64,000 nt of DNA from Bacillus_AD sp047238185 (GCF_047238185.1 NZ_JBDFMI010000002.1:1-64000), one strand, 5' to 3'; positions 50,903 through 60,695 are shown, counted from the first letter of the stretch. Notes: generated from the sequence alone by a model not told the origin. Program-made: numbers and translations.

Positions 50903-53592
50903 AATACAGTTTAATTATTTTAATATGTGCACTTTTAATTCTTTCAGGGTTACCAATTTCTACTTTTGCGGCTTACCCACCAGAGGCATTACGAAGTTTA
51001 GATAATCAAATAAAAATGTCAACTCAGGAACAATGGACGCTAGGGGATAAAAATTATCAATATAGGATAACAGGATCAGACTTCTATAATGCTGATTTTA
51101 TGTATGAATCAAACTGGTATGTTGCTATTGATAAAATACGAAACACTAAGATGATGATGCTAATGCGCCCCCGTTCCAAACAGCAATCAGGACGGACTTT
51201 TGCTCAAAATCAAGATGTTAGTTATTGGGCTAAGGCGTTTAACGGGAATGTTGATTTTGTAACGAAAACTGCTAATGAAGAACCTACTCGAATAAGGAGT
51301 GTTTTAACTAACGACCTTATAACACGCTCTTATAGTCGAGATATTGCAAAATGGTCTGGGGCTAAAGTTATAGCTGTAAAAGGTTTAAATAAATATGATG
51401 AGGCAGGTTTACAATTAGCAGAAGCAAACTTTCAAACTACTCCTTTTCCAAAAGCAAGCCTTAGTCTCCCATCGACTGGAAAAGAGAATATACCTTTCAA
51501 TATAAGTTTAAACGGTGAAGAATTTTATCCTTCTGATTACTATGAGACACGTGAAGAAGTAAATTACGAACTGTCTCTAGATGGAACTGTTCTAAGATCA
51601 GGGCAAAAAGGAACCAACACTTTTACCGATACTTTGATACAAACTAAACCGAAAGGTACTTATACTTATATTTTAAAAGTATGGGATCAGGTAAAAAGAG
51701 CAACCACTGTTAAAAAGACAATTGTGATAGGTGATGCTGCCCCACCGCCTACTGAAGGAGGGGCTTGTCCAGAACCAAGAGAAGTGCCTAAAAGATATGA
51801 ATATGAAATGGATCTAGAAGTATACAGATTGGATGGGCGTACTGCAGAAAAAGGAACATCAACTAAGACAGATGTATATGTGAAAAGAGCTGATTTTTCT
51901 TCTTCCCGGCAACAAGCTAAAGATGAATTTAATGACTACATTGCAGAGGTCCAGGAACAACAAAGGCACTGCGAAGAGATTCTGAAAAAGGCAGAGGATG
52001 ATAAGAAAAAAGCTGAACAAGACAAAGCAGACGCAGAAAAAGCAAAAGTGAAAGCTCAAAGCGATAAAGCAGCAGCAGAGAGCGCTTATGCATCTTGCCA
52101 GGCTACAAAACCAGATAAGAATGGAAAGAAGCCAGATTGTTCAGGATACAGTTCCCAAATTTCAGCAGCAGCAGCAGCTATAACTACAGCCCAGAATAAG
52201 ATTAATGAAGCCCAGAAAATGATTGAGCAAAAAACAAAGGAAATTGAAGCTGCAAAAAAAATGATTGAAAAGTATAAAGATCATATTAAAAAGGCTCAGG
52301 AAGAATTAGCGTATATAGGCCAGAAGGAATCTGAATATTCTGTAGTTTATCCGAATGTGAAGTTGTACTTTAATGATTCACAGGTTTCTAGCGTTAATGT
52401 GTCATTAAGTGAAGGGGAAGGGCCAAAGCGTTATACCTTCCCAAGTTGGACTCTTAACAATGATGGAACCATTATGGCGCAGATTAATGAGGATGGTCCC
52501 TATAATGAATTTCAATACCAACCTTTAGAAGATAGAAATGAAATTTCATTAGGTTATAACAATCGTGTTGGAAATGACTTGTACTCAAGTAGTTCATCAA
52601 ATAACTGGAAAGACACACCTATTTATATAAGCAGTCATGATACAGCAGCTTGTGGGAGACCAGAAAATTATTTCTCAGATTCGGCCATTGAAGGTGTAGT
52701 AAGGACCATTAATGAAGATGGTTACAATAGAGAGCTAAAAGAAAGAGTAACAAGCCGTTTTGTAAAATTACCAAGAGATAAAATGAGAGCTGGATTTGGC
52801 TTTAATTATACGGTTGCGACAACATATGAAAATGAAGATAACGAGCCGGAACCCACCTTTGCTACAGGTACAAAAGAAGCACATTCTTTTTTTCCTACAT
52901 TAGTAAATTATTTACCTTATAAGAAAGATCCAGCCATCGTTGGTTATTATTCAAATAAATCACCTATATATGAAGTTGAAGGATATAACGTAGGAATGGA
53001 AACTTTACAGCCTAATCAATCAGGCAGAGAAGTGAAATCCTGGGATCTACCAACAGTTGCCGTTGAGGAATATAGTGGAAATCTTTTTGCTGTAAGAAAT
53101 AATGATTATTTACATCATGCAAAAAGGGAACCAAACGAAAAAGTCTTATTAAAAGATCGTGAAGGAAATGTTATTAATAAATGGTTTGTTGATTTTACTC
53201 AACCAGATGGTTACTACAACTTTAAAGTAAGGACCTATGAAGCAGGGGTTAATAAACTGAACACTTGCCAAGATGGAAGAGTTTTAGTTGATGGAACTAT
53301 TATTGGTGATGAAAAAGGGAATGATGATTTTGTTAAAAGATCTGTCATACCAGAGAATCCTTTCCCGGCAGGAACAGGCTGGAACTGGAAAAATCAATTA
53401 ACAATCATTAATAATCTTACTGGCTGGTATAGAAATTGGTATGAACACCCTACAAGCATTCCAGCAAGCGAGAATAAAAAATCATTTGATTTAACTATTG
53501 ATAAAATTCGTGAAATTAAAGAATACAATAAGACGTTCGGTCATGAAATCAAATTGGACAAGCATTTTGAGAATACTGTTCATTTGAAGTGA
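50890..53592 (+). CDS. Large secreted coiled-coil protein of Tad operon, 900 aa
   Basis: TTG start that overlaps the end of the SLH gene by 13 bp. Signal peptide (LIILICALLILSGLPISTFA). A beta-rich region with an Ig-like domain (about 190-280) is followed by a long Lys/Glu/Ala coiled coil (about 346-473) with cysteines, and a large beta-rich C-terminal half. No wall-anchor motif. Likely a surface-exposed pilus-associated protein or adhesin; not recognised as a known family. Confidence 0.78.
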   Translation: MDRLKYSLIILICALLILSGLPISTFAAYPPEALRSLDNQIKMSTQEQWTLGDKNYQYRITGSDFYNADFMYESNWYVAIDKIRNTKMMMLMRPRSKQQSGRTFAQNQDVSYWAKAFNGNVDFVTKTANEEPTRIRSVLTNDLITRSYSRDIAKWSGAKVIAVKGLNKYDEAGLQLAEANFQTTPFPKASLSLPSTGKENIPFNISLNGEEFYPSDYYETREEVNYELSLDGTVLRSGQKGTNTFTDTLIQTKPKGTYTYILKVWDQVKRATTVKKTIVIGDAAPPPTEGGACPEPREVPKRYEYEMDLEVYRLDGRTAEKGTSTKTDVYVKRADFSSSRQQAKDEFNDYIAEVQEQQRHCEEILKKAEDDKKKAEQDKADAEKAKVKAQSDKAAAESAYASCQATKPDKNGKKPDCSGYSSQISAAAAAITTAQNKINEAQKMIEQKTKEIEAAKKMIEKYKDHIKKAQEELAYIGQKESEYSVVYPNVKLYFNDSQVSSVNVSLSEGEGPKRYTFPSWTLNNDGTIMAQINEDGPYNEFQYQPLEDRNEISLGYNNRVGNDLYSSSSSNNWKDTPIYISSHDTAACGRPENYFSDSAIEGVVRTINEDGYNRELKERVTSRFVKLPRDKMRAGFGFNYTVATTYENEDNEPEPTFATGTKEAHSFFPTLVNYLPYKKDPAIVGYYSNKSPIYEVEGYNVGMETLQPNQSGREVKSWDLPTVAVEEYSGNLFAVRNNDYLHHAKREPNEKVLLKDREGNVINKWFVDFTQPDGYYNFKVRTYEAGVNKLNTCQDGRVLVDGTIIGDEKGNDDFVKRSVIPENPFPAGTGWNWKNQLTIINNLTGWYRNWYEHPTSIPASENKKSFDLTIDKIREIKEYNKTFGHEIKLDKHFENTVHLK

Positions 53593-53609
53593 TCGTCAGG
53601 AGGTAAAGC

Positions 53610-54050
53610 ATGTCTAAACTAACAATGGGAGCCTTCGCTTTATTATTGTTTATCTTTTTTACCGTATTTGCATTCAGCCAGCAATATTTAACAGTAGCAG
53701 ATAGTGACAACGAAACATCTGTTACAAACTCGACCAGAAACGCCATGACACAAGCGATAAATTGGGGAAATGCCAGAGTAAATGAAGATATAACGATTAA
53801 TGAGAAAGCAGCCATACAAGCTGTTGTTAGACAATACGGTGATAATGCTGACTTTTTTGACGGTGAGCGCTATGTAAATGTACATAGCCTATCTGAAAAT
53901 CCTCCAATGTTGGCAGTAGATACTTATACTACTGTCAACACTCCTTTTCAGGGAATGGCGAACAGGTTCACTAAGGAAAATAAAAGCGATGAAAACATCA
54001 CCAGAAGCCGAGAAATAGTCATATTTGAAGCTAAAAAGCTCATTAAATAA
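53610..54050 (+). CDS. TadE/pseudopilin-like membrane protein, 146 aa
   Basis: One N-terminal hydrophobic helix (MGAFALLLFIFFTVFAF) followed by an external domain, the layout of TadE/TadF-type minor pilins and related Bacillales proteins in Tad loci. Unlike Flp it lacks a typical GxxxxE cleavage motif. AGGAGG precedes the ATG by 8 bp. Confidence 0.66.
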   Translation: MSKLTMGAFALLLFIFFTVFAFSQQYLTVADSDNETSVTNSTRNAMTQAINWGNARVNEDITINEKAAIQAVVRQYGDNADFFDGERYVNVHSLSENPPMLAVDTYTTVNTPFQGMANRFTKENKSDENITRSREIVIFEAKKLIK

Positions 54051-54061
54051 GGAGAATATCT

Positions 54062-54919
54062 ATGAAAAGTAAATGGAAAAAAAGAATAGTAGCACTACTA
54101 ACTGTAATTGTGCTTGTTTGTTCGATTCTTATTTTTACAAAAGTGAGAATAAATGCAGAAATGAATGAAAAACCGATTGTCGTTTCAAAAATAGATATAC
54201 CTCCAAGAACCGAGATTACTGAGGATATGCTTGAAACAATTGTTGTACCTACTAAAAGTGTTCCAAGTAACGCAGCAAGTGAAGCAAAAGACATTATTGG
54301 AACCTGGACAAAGGCGGGTTACGGAATTCCAGCACATAGTTATATTTATGATAACAAGGTGACTGTACAAGATAAAATGCCTGATGCCGGGATTCTTGAA
54401 TTAAAAGAGGGAGAAGTGGCTTTCCCGTTATTGGTAGATTTAGAAACATCTTTAGGAAATAGTATCATTCCTGATACAAAAGTAGATTTATATTTTAGAT
54501 CTCTATTAAAAGATGAAGATTCAGACAAGGCTCTTTATGGAAAATTAGCATCCCAAGTAAGAGTGGTATCGGTGAAAAATGCCGATGCAGCTAATGTATT
54601 TGATCCGGATGAATACAGTAAAGGAACTTCAAAAGAAGCAGATGGCAGCAATAAAGCAAATTTCCAAACAGAAGAAAACTCAATGGCTAAGATTTATATT
54701 TTTGCAGTTCCTTCTAGTTTGAATGAACTATTAAATAAAGCGAAGCTACTTGGTGAAATCGTTCCGATTGCCACAGGAAAACAATCTAAAAAAGATTTAA
54801 CAGACGATTTAAATGATGTAAAAGCTTATATCTATACTTCTTCTTACAAAAATAGTTTCTCTGAAAAAGATGTAGAAAAAGCAACAGCTTCAAAAGACAG
54901 TGAAAGTGAGGGAATCTAA
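54062..54919 (+). CDS. CpaB/RcpC-like SAF-domain protein, 285 aa
   Basis: One N-terminal membrane helix and a SAF domain (residues about 40-100, VVSKIDIPPRTEITEDMLETIVVP) as in CpaB/RcpC, which assembles the pilus near the wall. In Gram-positive Tad systems it works without a secretin. Its stop overlaps the next start (TAATG). Confidence 0.82.
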   Translation: MKSKWKKRIVALLTVIVLVCSILIFTKVRINAEMNEKPIVVSKIDIPPRTEITEDMLETIVVPTKSVPSNAASEAKDIIGTWTKAGYGIPAHSYIYDNKVTVQDKMPDAGILELKEGEVAFPLLVDLETSLGNSIIPDTKVDLYFRSLLKDEDSDKALYGKLASQVRVVSVKNADAANVFDPDEYSKGTSKEADGSNKANFQTEENSMAKIYIFAVPSSLNELLNKAKLLGEIVPIATGKQSKKDLTDDLNDVKAYIYTSSYKNSFSEKDVEKATASKDSESEGI

Positions 54920-55758
54920 TGACTAAAGTTGTCAGTTTTTATGGGGCATCACATTCACAAGGGAACAGAACACTATCACTTACAATGGCAAAAATGCTGG
55001 CGGAAAGTGACTATAAAACACTCTATGTAGAGCTGGATCTATACAAGCCATCGGTTGCAATTGCTACTCAAATTACTGATGAATTGAGAAATACAAATGT
55101 CTATTTTCAAAATGTAATAGATAAAAATGTTTGGTCTATAGATCCTTACGTACTTAATAGAGCTTACTTACTGAATGCCAAAGCAAAATCTAAGCAATTG
55201 TATAGTCACTTGCCGGATAAACTTGACTTTTTAGTATTACCAATTGATTTTAATTTACGTGAATTCCCTGAAATAATTAACGGTGAAAAAGAATCAGAGA
55301 AGAAAGCCCATGAGTTTATTGAAAAATTCATGTATACATTAAACACAAGTAACTATGATTATGTCATTTTGAAACTACCTGTAGAATTAAGATCCATTTT
55401 CGGTTTTGAAATGATTGCTGCAAGTGATCACGTTGTTCATATTGTTACGCCAAGTGCAAATCGAATTAACGAAGGTAAACAGGTCACGAAGTTTTTAAAT
55501 AATAATATATTTGGAATTGAGGATAAGTTGATTAATGTTATTAATCTTGCTTCTAAAGAAGTTCCGAATGAAGAGTATTGGGATCTATTAGAAGATCCGG
55601 TTATTGTTCCATATGATACGCATAGGCAGCAACAAGAATTTGAAATGAAATTTGGTTCGAGTTTGATAGAAGAGTCATTGCATATATTAGCTGACAGGCT
55701 TGATGCCGAACTAACAATCCAAAACAAGAGAAATAAAAAATCATTCTTCAAAAAGTAA
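54919..55758 (+). CDS. Second MinD/CpaE-like protein with altered P-loop, 279 aa
   Basis: ParA/MinD-type fold, but the P-loop reads YGASHSQGNRTLSLTMAKM: the lysines of KGGxGKT are missing. The remaining core (TLYVELDLYKPS, YVILKLP, VVHIVTPSANRINEGKQV) is preserved. Many Tad loci carry such a degenerate paralogue beside TadZ, likely binding without efficient ATP hydrolysis. Overlaps cpaB-like gene. Confidence 0.75.
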   Translation: MTKVVSFYGASHSQGNRTLSLTMAKMLAESDYKTLYVELDLYKPSVAIATQITDELRNTNVYFQNVIDKNVWSIDPYVLNRAYLLNAKAKSKQLYSHLPDKLDFLVLPIDFNLREFPEIINGEKESEKKAHEFIEKFMYTLNTSNYDYVILKLPVELRSIFGFEMIAASDHVVHIVTPSANRINEGKQVTKFLNNNIFGIEDKLINVINLASKEVPNEEYWDLLEDPVIVPYDTHRQQQEFEMKFGSSLIEESLHILADRLDAELTIQNKRNKKSFFKK

Positions 55759-55770
55759 GGGGGGGAATCA

Positions 55771-57174
55771 ATGAGAAATCTTATTAATTACGAATTGTTA
55801 CCACCAATGAAGAATGAAATTAATATAGAGCGATTACTCTTTTTTAAGCAACAAACTTCTAAAAAGGGCGGTAACTTAAAATATGCTTCCAATAAGATCA
55901 GCGCTGAAATTACAAAGAAAGTAAAAGACTATCTTGCTAACGAAGAATATCGAAAAATTATAATGGACTCTTTTGGAAATCGAGTTAAACAGGAGTCATT
56001 AAAAAATATTATTCACTCTTTTATTTCAAGTAAAGACTTTTTGGCGAAGTACGGCCCTCAATTATCTGAATTTGAATTAGTAGATTTAACCGAATTTTGG
56101 GTTGAAAAAATTGCTGGAATTGATGTTTTGCAACAATTAGCAGAAATTGAATCCGTTACTGATATTAAGTGTTTAGATTGGAATAATATATGGGTGGATG
56201 ATATTGAAAAAGGGATGTACAAAACGGATGTAACATTTGAAAGTGAAGAGGATTATGTAGAATTATGTATTCGTTTTGCCCAGGCATCTAGTAAATCATT
56301 TTCACATGCAGAGCCATCTGTAGATGCTATTTTCCCTTATATGCGTGTTAATTTTGTTGGACAAGATTTATCACCTAAGATTAGTCTTTCGATTCGTTTA
56401 ATCTCAAAAGAATTAAGACTATCAGACGAGTACATTCAAGAATCTGGCTATGCAACACCATTGATGATGAACTTACTAAAATATACATTTGCAACGGAAA
56501 GCCATCTAATTTCCGGAGCAACAGGTACAGGTAAAACAGAACTATTGAGATATGCAACTAAAGACACTAAGAATAGAAAAAATATCATAATGATTGAGGA
56601 TACACCAGAAACATACTTAGATGAAATTTATCCTGAAAAACCGATCAATATGTGGCGTAACCGTCAGGCAAATAATGAAAATCAAAAGGATTTTGGTTAC
56701 ACCTATCATATTCGGAATGCTATGCGACAGAATCCTTTTTATATCTTTATTCAAGAAAGCCGGGGGGCTGAGTCTGCTGAAATTTTAAAAGCAAACGAAA
56801 CAGGTCACGTAGTAAATACAACTCTACATGCATTTTCTGGGATTGATGCTGTTTATAGAATGATTGATTTATGCCAGGAAGCGCAGCATCATCCAGATTC
56901 ATATTACGGAAAAAGGATTACACGTAGTTTTTCTATTGGCCTACACATAAAACGCTATAAAAATAAACGTGTTCTTAATGAAATAGTCGAATATATAGGT
57001 TATGAAGAGGGAGAAGTGAAGGCGAATGTATTATTTGAATATGATTCAGTCGCAAAGCGCCATATCAAAAAAGGAACCCTTTCAGAAGCTTTATGGAAAA
57101 GATTATTAGAAGAACATGAGGATCTTGAAGAACTTGAAGATCTATCTCCGTATAAAGTTTCAATGGTTCGATAA
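55771..57174 (+). CDS. tadA: TadA/CpaF-type pilus assembly ATPase, 467 aa
   Basis: Drives Tad pilus extension and possibly retraction. Walker A GATGTGKTE near residue 248; IMIEDTPETYL; the Walker B region reads FYIFIQESRGAES near 322, where most family members have GEVRGxE. The NTTLHA histidine motif follows. GGGGG ribosome site. Upstream N-terminal helical domain is typical of CpaF. Confidence 0.92.
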   Translation: MRNLINYELLPPMKNEINIERLLFFKQQTSKKGGNLKYASNKISAEITKKVKDYLANEEYRKIIMDSFGNRVKQESLKNIIHSFISSKDFLAKYGPQLSEFELVDLTEFWVEKIAGIDVLQQLAEIESVTDIKCLDWNNIWVDDIEKGMYKTDVTFESEEDYVELCIRFAQASSKSFSHAEPSVDAIFPYMRVNFVGQDLSPKISLSIRLISKELRLSDEYIQESGYATPLMMNLLKYTFATESHLISGATGTGKTELLRYATKDTKNRKNIIMIEDTPETYLDEIYPEKPINMWRNRQANNENQKDFGYTYHIRNAMRQNPFYIFIQESRGAESAEILKANETGHVVNTTLHAFSGIDAVYRMIDLCQEAQHHPDSYYGKRITRSFSIGLHIKRYKNKRVLNEIVEYIGYEEGEVKANVLFEYDSVAKRHIKKGTLSEALWKRLLEEHEDLEELEDLSPYKVSMVR

Positions 57175-57191
57175 AGAGAGGTGAACATAAA

Positions 57192-58166
57192 ATGAATAAA
57201 ATAATGCTAATTACAGTAGTTGGATTAACAATCATTTCGATTTTAACCTATATATCGGTAATTCGATTTACTGAATTATCCTTCAGCAATAAAAGACAAA
57301 GATTATCAAACTTGCTAAGAGGAAAAGATGTAGATCGAAAAAGTACAAATAAGGTCATCGAATGGCTTGAAAAAAAGAATCTATTAAGATTTATAAGTTC
57401 AACTCATATAATGCATGAAGCGAAAAAATATGGTGTGACTATTACAAAACAATCCTATCTCCTGACCTTTTTAATTGGTTCGGTACTTGGGGTAATTATT
57501 ATGTTTGTTTATTTTCGACCAGTAATTTTCCTGCTTCCTTTATCTATTATCGGTGGATTCATTGCCAATCATGTACAGTTACAGAAATTCCGCAAGAAAT
57601 ACATCATTGAATTGGATTCAAAAATATCAATCTATATGTCAGCAATGGCAACGGCATCCGGAACTTTCGGAAACGTGACGGATGCTCTAAGATCCATTTT
57701 ACCTTCATTAGAAGAACCAATAAAAGGTGACGTTGAAGAAGCTTTAATTATGCTACAGGATGGTAAAACTGTCAGAGTCGCTTTTTCTAAAATGAATCAA
57801 AAATATAAAGAAAAGCACCTTAAACTCTTTCATGATCAATTAGATGCAATAGCCAAAAGTGGAATGGATACATTAGATTCTTTACGTAAAGTTGCTTTTA
57901 AAATGAAGAGAAAAGAAACATATCGCAGAAGATTAAAGACGGAGCATAAACAATCTTTAAAGGCATGGAAAACATTTGTATTCCTTAACTTATCAGCCCC
58001 ATTTCTGTTCATCATAGCCAGCATGGACAATTACAATATTGTAATGAATCATATCGCTACTTCTATTGTTTTCTTGATAACGTTCAGCTTAATTTTTGTT
58101 ACATGGAGACAACTTGAGAAACTAGAAATTTATGATCCTACTGCAGATGAAGAAATTGAGGTTTAA
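57192..58166 (+). CDS. tadB: TadB-like inner-membrane platform protein, 324 aa
   Basis: GspF-type fold: N-terminal membrane helix, a helical cytoplasmic domain with the YMSAMATASGTFGNVTDALR stretch, and C-terminal helices. AGAGAGG before the ATG. Immediately follows tadA and precedes tadC, the universal Tad order. Confidence 0.85.
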   Translation: MNKIMLITVVGLTIISILTYISVIRFTELSFSNKRQRLSNLLRGKDVDRKSTNKVIEWLEKKNLLRFISSTHIMHEAKKYGVTITKQSYLLTFLIGSVLGVIIMFVYFRPVIFLLPLSIIGGFIANHVQLQKFRKKYIIELDSKISIYMSAMATASGTFGNVTDALRSILPSLEEPIKGDVEEALIMLQDGKTVRVAFSKMNQKYKEKHLKLFHDQLDAIAKSGMDTLDSLRKVAFKMKRKETYRRRLKTEHKQSLKAWKTFVFLNLSAPFLFIIASMDNYNIVMNHIATSIVFLITFSLIFVTWRQLEKLEIYDPTADEEIEV

Positions 58167-58190
58167 TCACATGGAAAGGAGGAAAGCTTT

Positions 58191-59072
58191 GTGGCCATAT
58201 TATTAGTACAAGCTGTTCAAGTAATTGCAGTCCTAGCAATTGTAGTGTCCGGATACAAAACTGTTCAACTTGTTCTGGAAGCTAAATCGTCAAATAAATT
58301 TGTATTAAAGAGTTTTTTCCAGAATAAAGAGGAAGCTAAACTGCAAATCAAAGAACAGATAGGGTTAATAGAGCGATATACCTCTTTTAATAAATACAAA
58401 CGCTATTTAGAAATGAAGTTGCAAGAAGCTCGACTTGAGACACCTGTAAACAGATTCATTCTACAATGCGTATTAATGTCTGTTTCTATTCTAATAGTAA
58501 TGCTGTTTATGTATTCTTTTACTCATTTAAAACTTTATATTTATCTGGCAATTCCATTAGCAATCTTTGGTTATATGATTCCAAATAGAATTGTAAAGAA
58601 AAATCTAGCTTACTATGAGCAACAAATGAAAATCCAGTTACCAGAGTATCTTTCAAATTTTGCTATTTTGTTATCAACATATACACCATTTGAAGCAACA
58701 AGAAGATCAGTAGAATATGCGGGATCAATTCTAAAACCATTAGTTGAGCAGATGGTACAAGATATTGAATTGTCTCCTTCATCTACAAAGCCATATGAGA
58801 AATTTGCTGCTGCAGTTGGATTGAGAGAAGCAAGAGAGTTTGTTGTTGCTTTACAACAAATTATGAAAGTTGATTCAAAAAATAGTCAAAAGATTATTGA
58901 GGATCAGATCACAATTATGGAACAACTAATTGAAGAAGCAGAAAATGAGCAAATTATTGCTCGTCCCGACAAGGTCCATTATTACATCATGCCAATGCTA
59001 TTTACTATGGTAGCAATCATATTTACATTCGTCTTTGTCATGCTTGCAGATTCATTTAGTAATTTATATTAA
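58191..59072 (+). CDS. tadC: TadC-like inner-membrane platform protein, 293 aa
   Basis: GTG start after AAAGGAGG. Same GspF-type layout as TadB with three to four membrane helices (ILIVMLFMYSF; YLAIPLAIFGYMIP; C-terminal MLFTMVAIIFTFVFV) and the conserved-looking PEYLSNFAILLS segment. Partner of TadB for pilin insertion. Confidence 0.85.
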   Translation: MAILLVQAVQVIAVLAIVVSGYKTVQLVLEAKSSNKFVLKSFFQNKEEAKLQIKEQIGLIERYTSFNKYKRYLEMKLQEARLETPVNRFILQCVLMSVSILIVMLFMYSFTHLKLYIYLAIPLAIFGYMIPNRIVKKNLAYYEQQMKIQLPEYLSNFAILLSTYTPFEATRRSVEYAGSILKPLVEQMVQDIELSPSSTKPYEKFAAAVGLREAREFVVALQQIMKVDSKNSQKIIEDQITIMEQLIEEAENEQIIARPDKVHYYIMPMLFTMVAIIFTFVFVMLADSFSNLY

Positions 59073-59101
59073 TAATTATTTAACTATTCGGAGGAATTTA
59101 A

Positions 59102-59365
59102 ATGAAAACTTTAAACAATTTAGCGCTAAAAGTGAATGCGAAATTCAACCTGTTTAAAAGTAAAACCACATCATTTTTGAAGGACCAGGCATCTGTTAAA
59201 ACAACAACAGAAGAAGGAGTTTTAACCTATGCGGCTGTTGTTCTCGGTATTGTTATCCTGGGATTAGTTTTTGTATGGCTTACTGGCGGATTCACAGCTA
59301 TTGGTAATTTCTTTAATGATGGAATTACAGGGAAAAATACCAAGCCTGATGGTTGGGGCAAGTAA
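59102..59365 (+). CDS. flp: Flp-type major pilin, 87 aa
   Basis: Basic N-terminal leader, a probable cleavage/assembly segment EEGVLTYAAVVLGIVILGLVFVW with the glutamate at +5-like position, and a short polar tail ending KNTKPDGWGK. Larger than classical Flp pilins but with the same single hydrophobic helix. GGAGG before the ATG. A terminator-like hairpin follows, as expected for a highly expressed pilin. Confidence 0.8.
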   Translation: MKTLNNLALKVNAKFNLFKSKTTSFLKDQASVKTTTEEGVLTYAAVVLGIVILGLVFVWLTGGFTAIGNFFNDGITGKNTKPDGWGK

Positions 59366-59381
59366 GAAAGCAAATTGGAGA

Positions 59382-59413
59382 AGAGAAGGGTTAATTTTCC
59401 TTTCTCTTTTTTC
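59382..59413 (+). terminator. Partial terminator after flp
   Basis: AGAGAAGG/CCTTTCTCT followed by TTTTTTC, between flp and the next gene. It would raise pilin mRNA relative to downstream genes by attenuation. Confidence 0.65.
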
Positions 59414-59433
59414 TTCAAAGGGAGTGGAGTATT

Positions 59434-59826
59434 TTGAAAGGGTATGTAGGTACAGCTTTTGTATTATTAATGACACTTTGCTTTTCGGTTTTTATACCTG
59501 ATTTAATTGTATATGGAACACTAAACTATAAGGCAAACGCCATCGTAGAATCTACAACTAAAGAAGCAGAAATGTTAGGGGGTATAACCCCGGAAGTAAA
59601 AACATCTATGGATGAAACCATTAAGCAATATGGATATGATCGGCAAAAATACAATGTGGAATTCGGAAATTCAGGGAAGATGCAGCAGGGTGGAAAATTT
59701 ACTGTAAAACTAAGCTCTGAATACACATTTAAGGCATTTAATTTACTAGGTACGGGCGTAGGAAAGTTTACATTGCCTGTTGAAGCAGAGGACTCAGGAA
59801 TTAGTGAAGTATGGTATCGGAATTAA
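59434..59826 (+). CDS. DUF4320-like minor pilin, 130 aa
   Basis: TadE-like: one N-terminal hydrophobic helix (TAFVLLMTLCFSVFIPDLIVYG) and a periplasm-type external domain (KQYGYDRQKYNVEFGNSG). The pattern matches DUF4320 proteins found in Firmicutes Tad loci. TTG at 59434 after AGGGAGTGG. Confidence 0.72.
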   Translation: MKGYVGTAFVLLMTLCFSVFIPDLIVYGTLNYKANAIVESTTKEAEMLGGITPEVKTSMDETIKQYGYDRQKYNVEFGNSGKMQQGGKFTVKLSSEYTFKAFNLLGTGVGKFTLPVEAEDSGISEVWYRN

Positions 59827-59839
59827 AGGGTGATATGCT

Positions 59840-60052
59840 TTGACATTAAAATTAAAGGCTCTATGTACAAAATCTTGCTTTGATAAAACTATAAAGACTG
59901 ATGGGAAAATCAATCATATACAAAGATTTCAAAAGGGGAATATTTACACAGTAGGCATCCACAATAATTTATACTATTTGGTTGATGAACATGGAATCTT
60001 ACATGAATTTAACAGTGACTATAAAAAATTCTTCCAAATAGTATTAAATTAG
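59840..60052 (+). CDS. Small hypothetical protein, 70 aa
   Basis: TTG start after AAAGGGTGAT. Beta-rich small protein with LCTKSCF and FQKGNIYTVGIHNNLYYLVDEHG, an SH3-like pattern seen in short Bacillales proteins of unknown role. Probably the last gene of the Tad operon. Confidence 0.6.
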   Translation: MTLKLKALCTKSCFDKTIKTDGKINHIQRFQKGNIYTVGIHNNLYYLVDEHGILHEFNSDYKKFFQIVLN

Positions 60053-60192
60053 TTATATATATATATGTTAATTTTTAAAAGTATTTTTTTCAAAAACTAG
60101 GAAATATTTCTGTATGAATTTATATAAAAAGAGGGTAATCTATAAATAAAAAGTGTAAAAATAATAAGTATGAAGGTGTTAGGAGAAATTAT

Positions 60193-60657
60193 ATGAATTA
60201 CCCATCAAAGACATTTAAAATACAAGCTAAATATAAAAAGCTATTTCAAGTCTGTCTCGATGTGGTAAGTAGAGATAAATCCGAGTTAACATCTGCTTTG
60301 TTGAAAGAGAAAATAGGTTTAGTCAATTTTAACTTATTACCTACTTATGATTTTAATGAATTAATCAGTACAATGATTTATAATCTGAAAATCCTTGTTG
60401 ATAAATCATCATACAATGAAGTAAAATCTTTTATTCAACATCATGAGAAAGTTAGTGAAATACTACCTTATTTATCTTCTATTAGTAATCATTTAACAGG
60501 GCTACATGTAAGAGTTTCTAATGATATTTCTAAAATAGTTTATCAATTAAAAAAAGAAACACTTGGAGAAGTTATCGAATTAGCGATTTTGTGGTTTGTT
60601 ATTCAAAGCTCTAAAGAAACATACAATTTAATTAAATTTACGGTACAAAGCATATAA
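60193..60657 (+). CDS. Hypothetical protein, 154 aa
   Basis: Not recognised. Helical, soluble; GTTAGGAG precedes the ATG. The 140 bp upstream are AT-rich and hold no clear -10. A terminator follows, making it a separate unit or the end of the Tad operon. Confidence 0.64.
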   Translation: MNYPSKTFKIQAKYKKLFQVCLDVVSRDKSELTSALLKEKIGLVNFNLLPTYDFNELISTMIYNLKILVDKSSYNEVKSFIQHHEKVSEILPYLSSISNHLTGLHVRVSNDISKIVYQLKKETLGEVIELAILWFVIQSSKETYNLIKFTVQSI

Positions 60658-60659
60658 GG

Positions 60660-60695
60660 AGCAACCTTTGATCTAATAGAGGTTGCTTTTGTCTT
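60660..60695 (+). terminator. Terminator after 60193 gene
   Basis: GAGCAACCT/AGGTTGCTT with an 11-nt loop followed by TTGTCTT. Confidence 0.75.
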
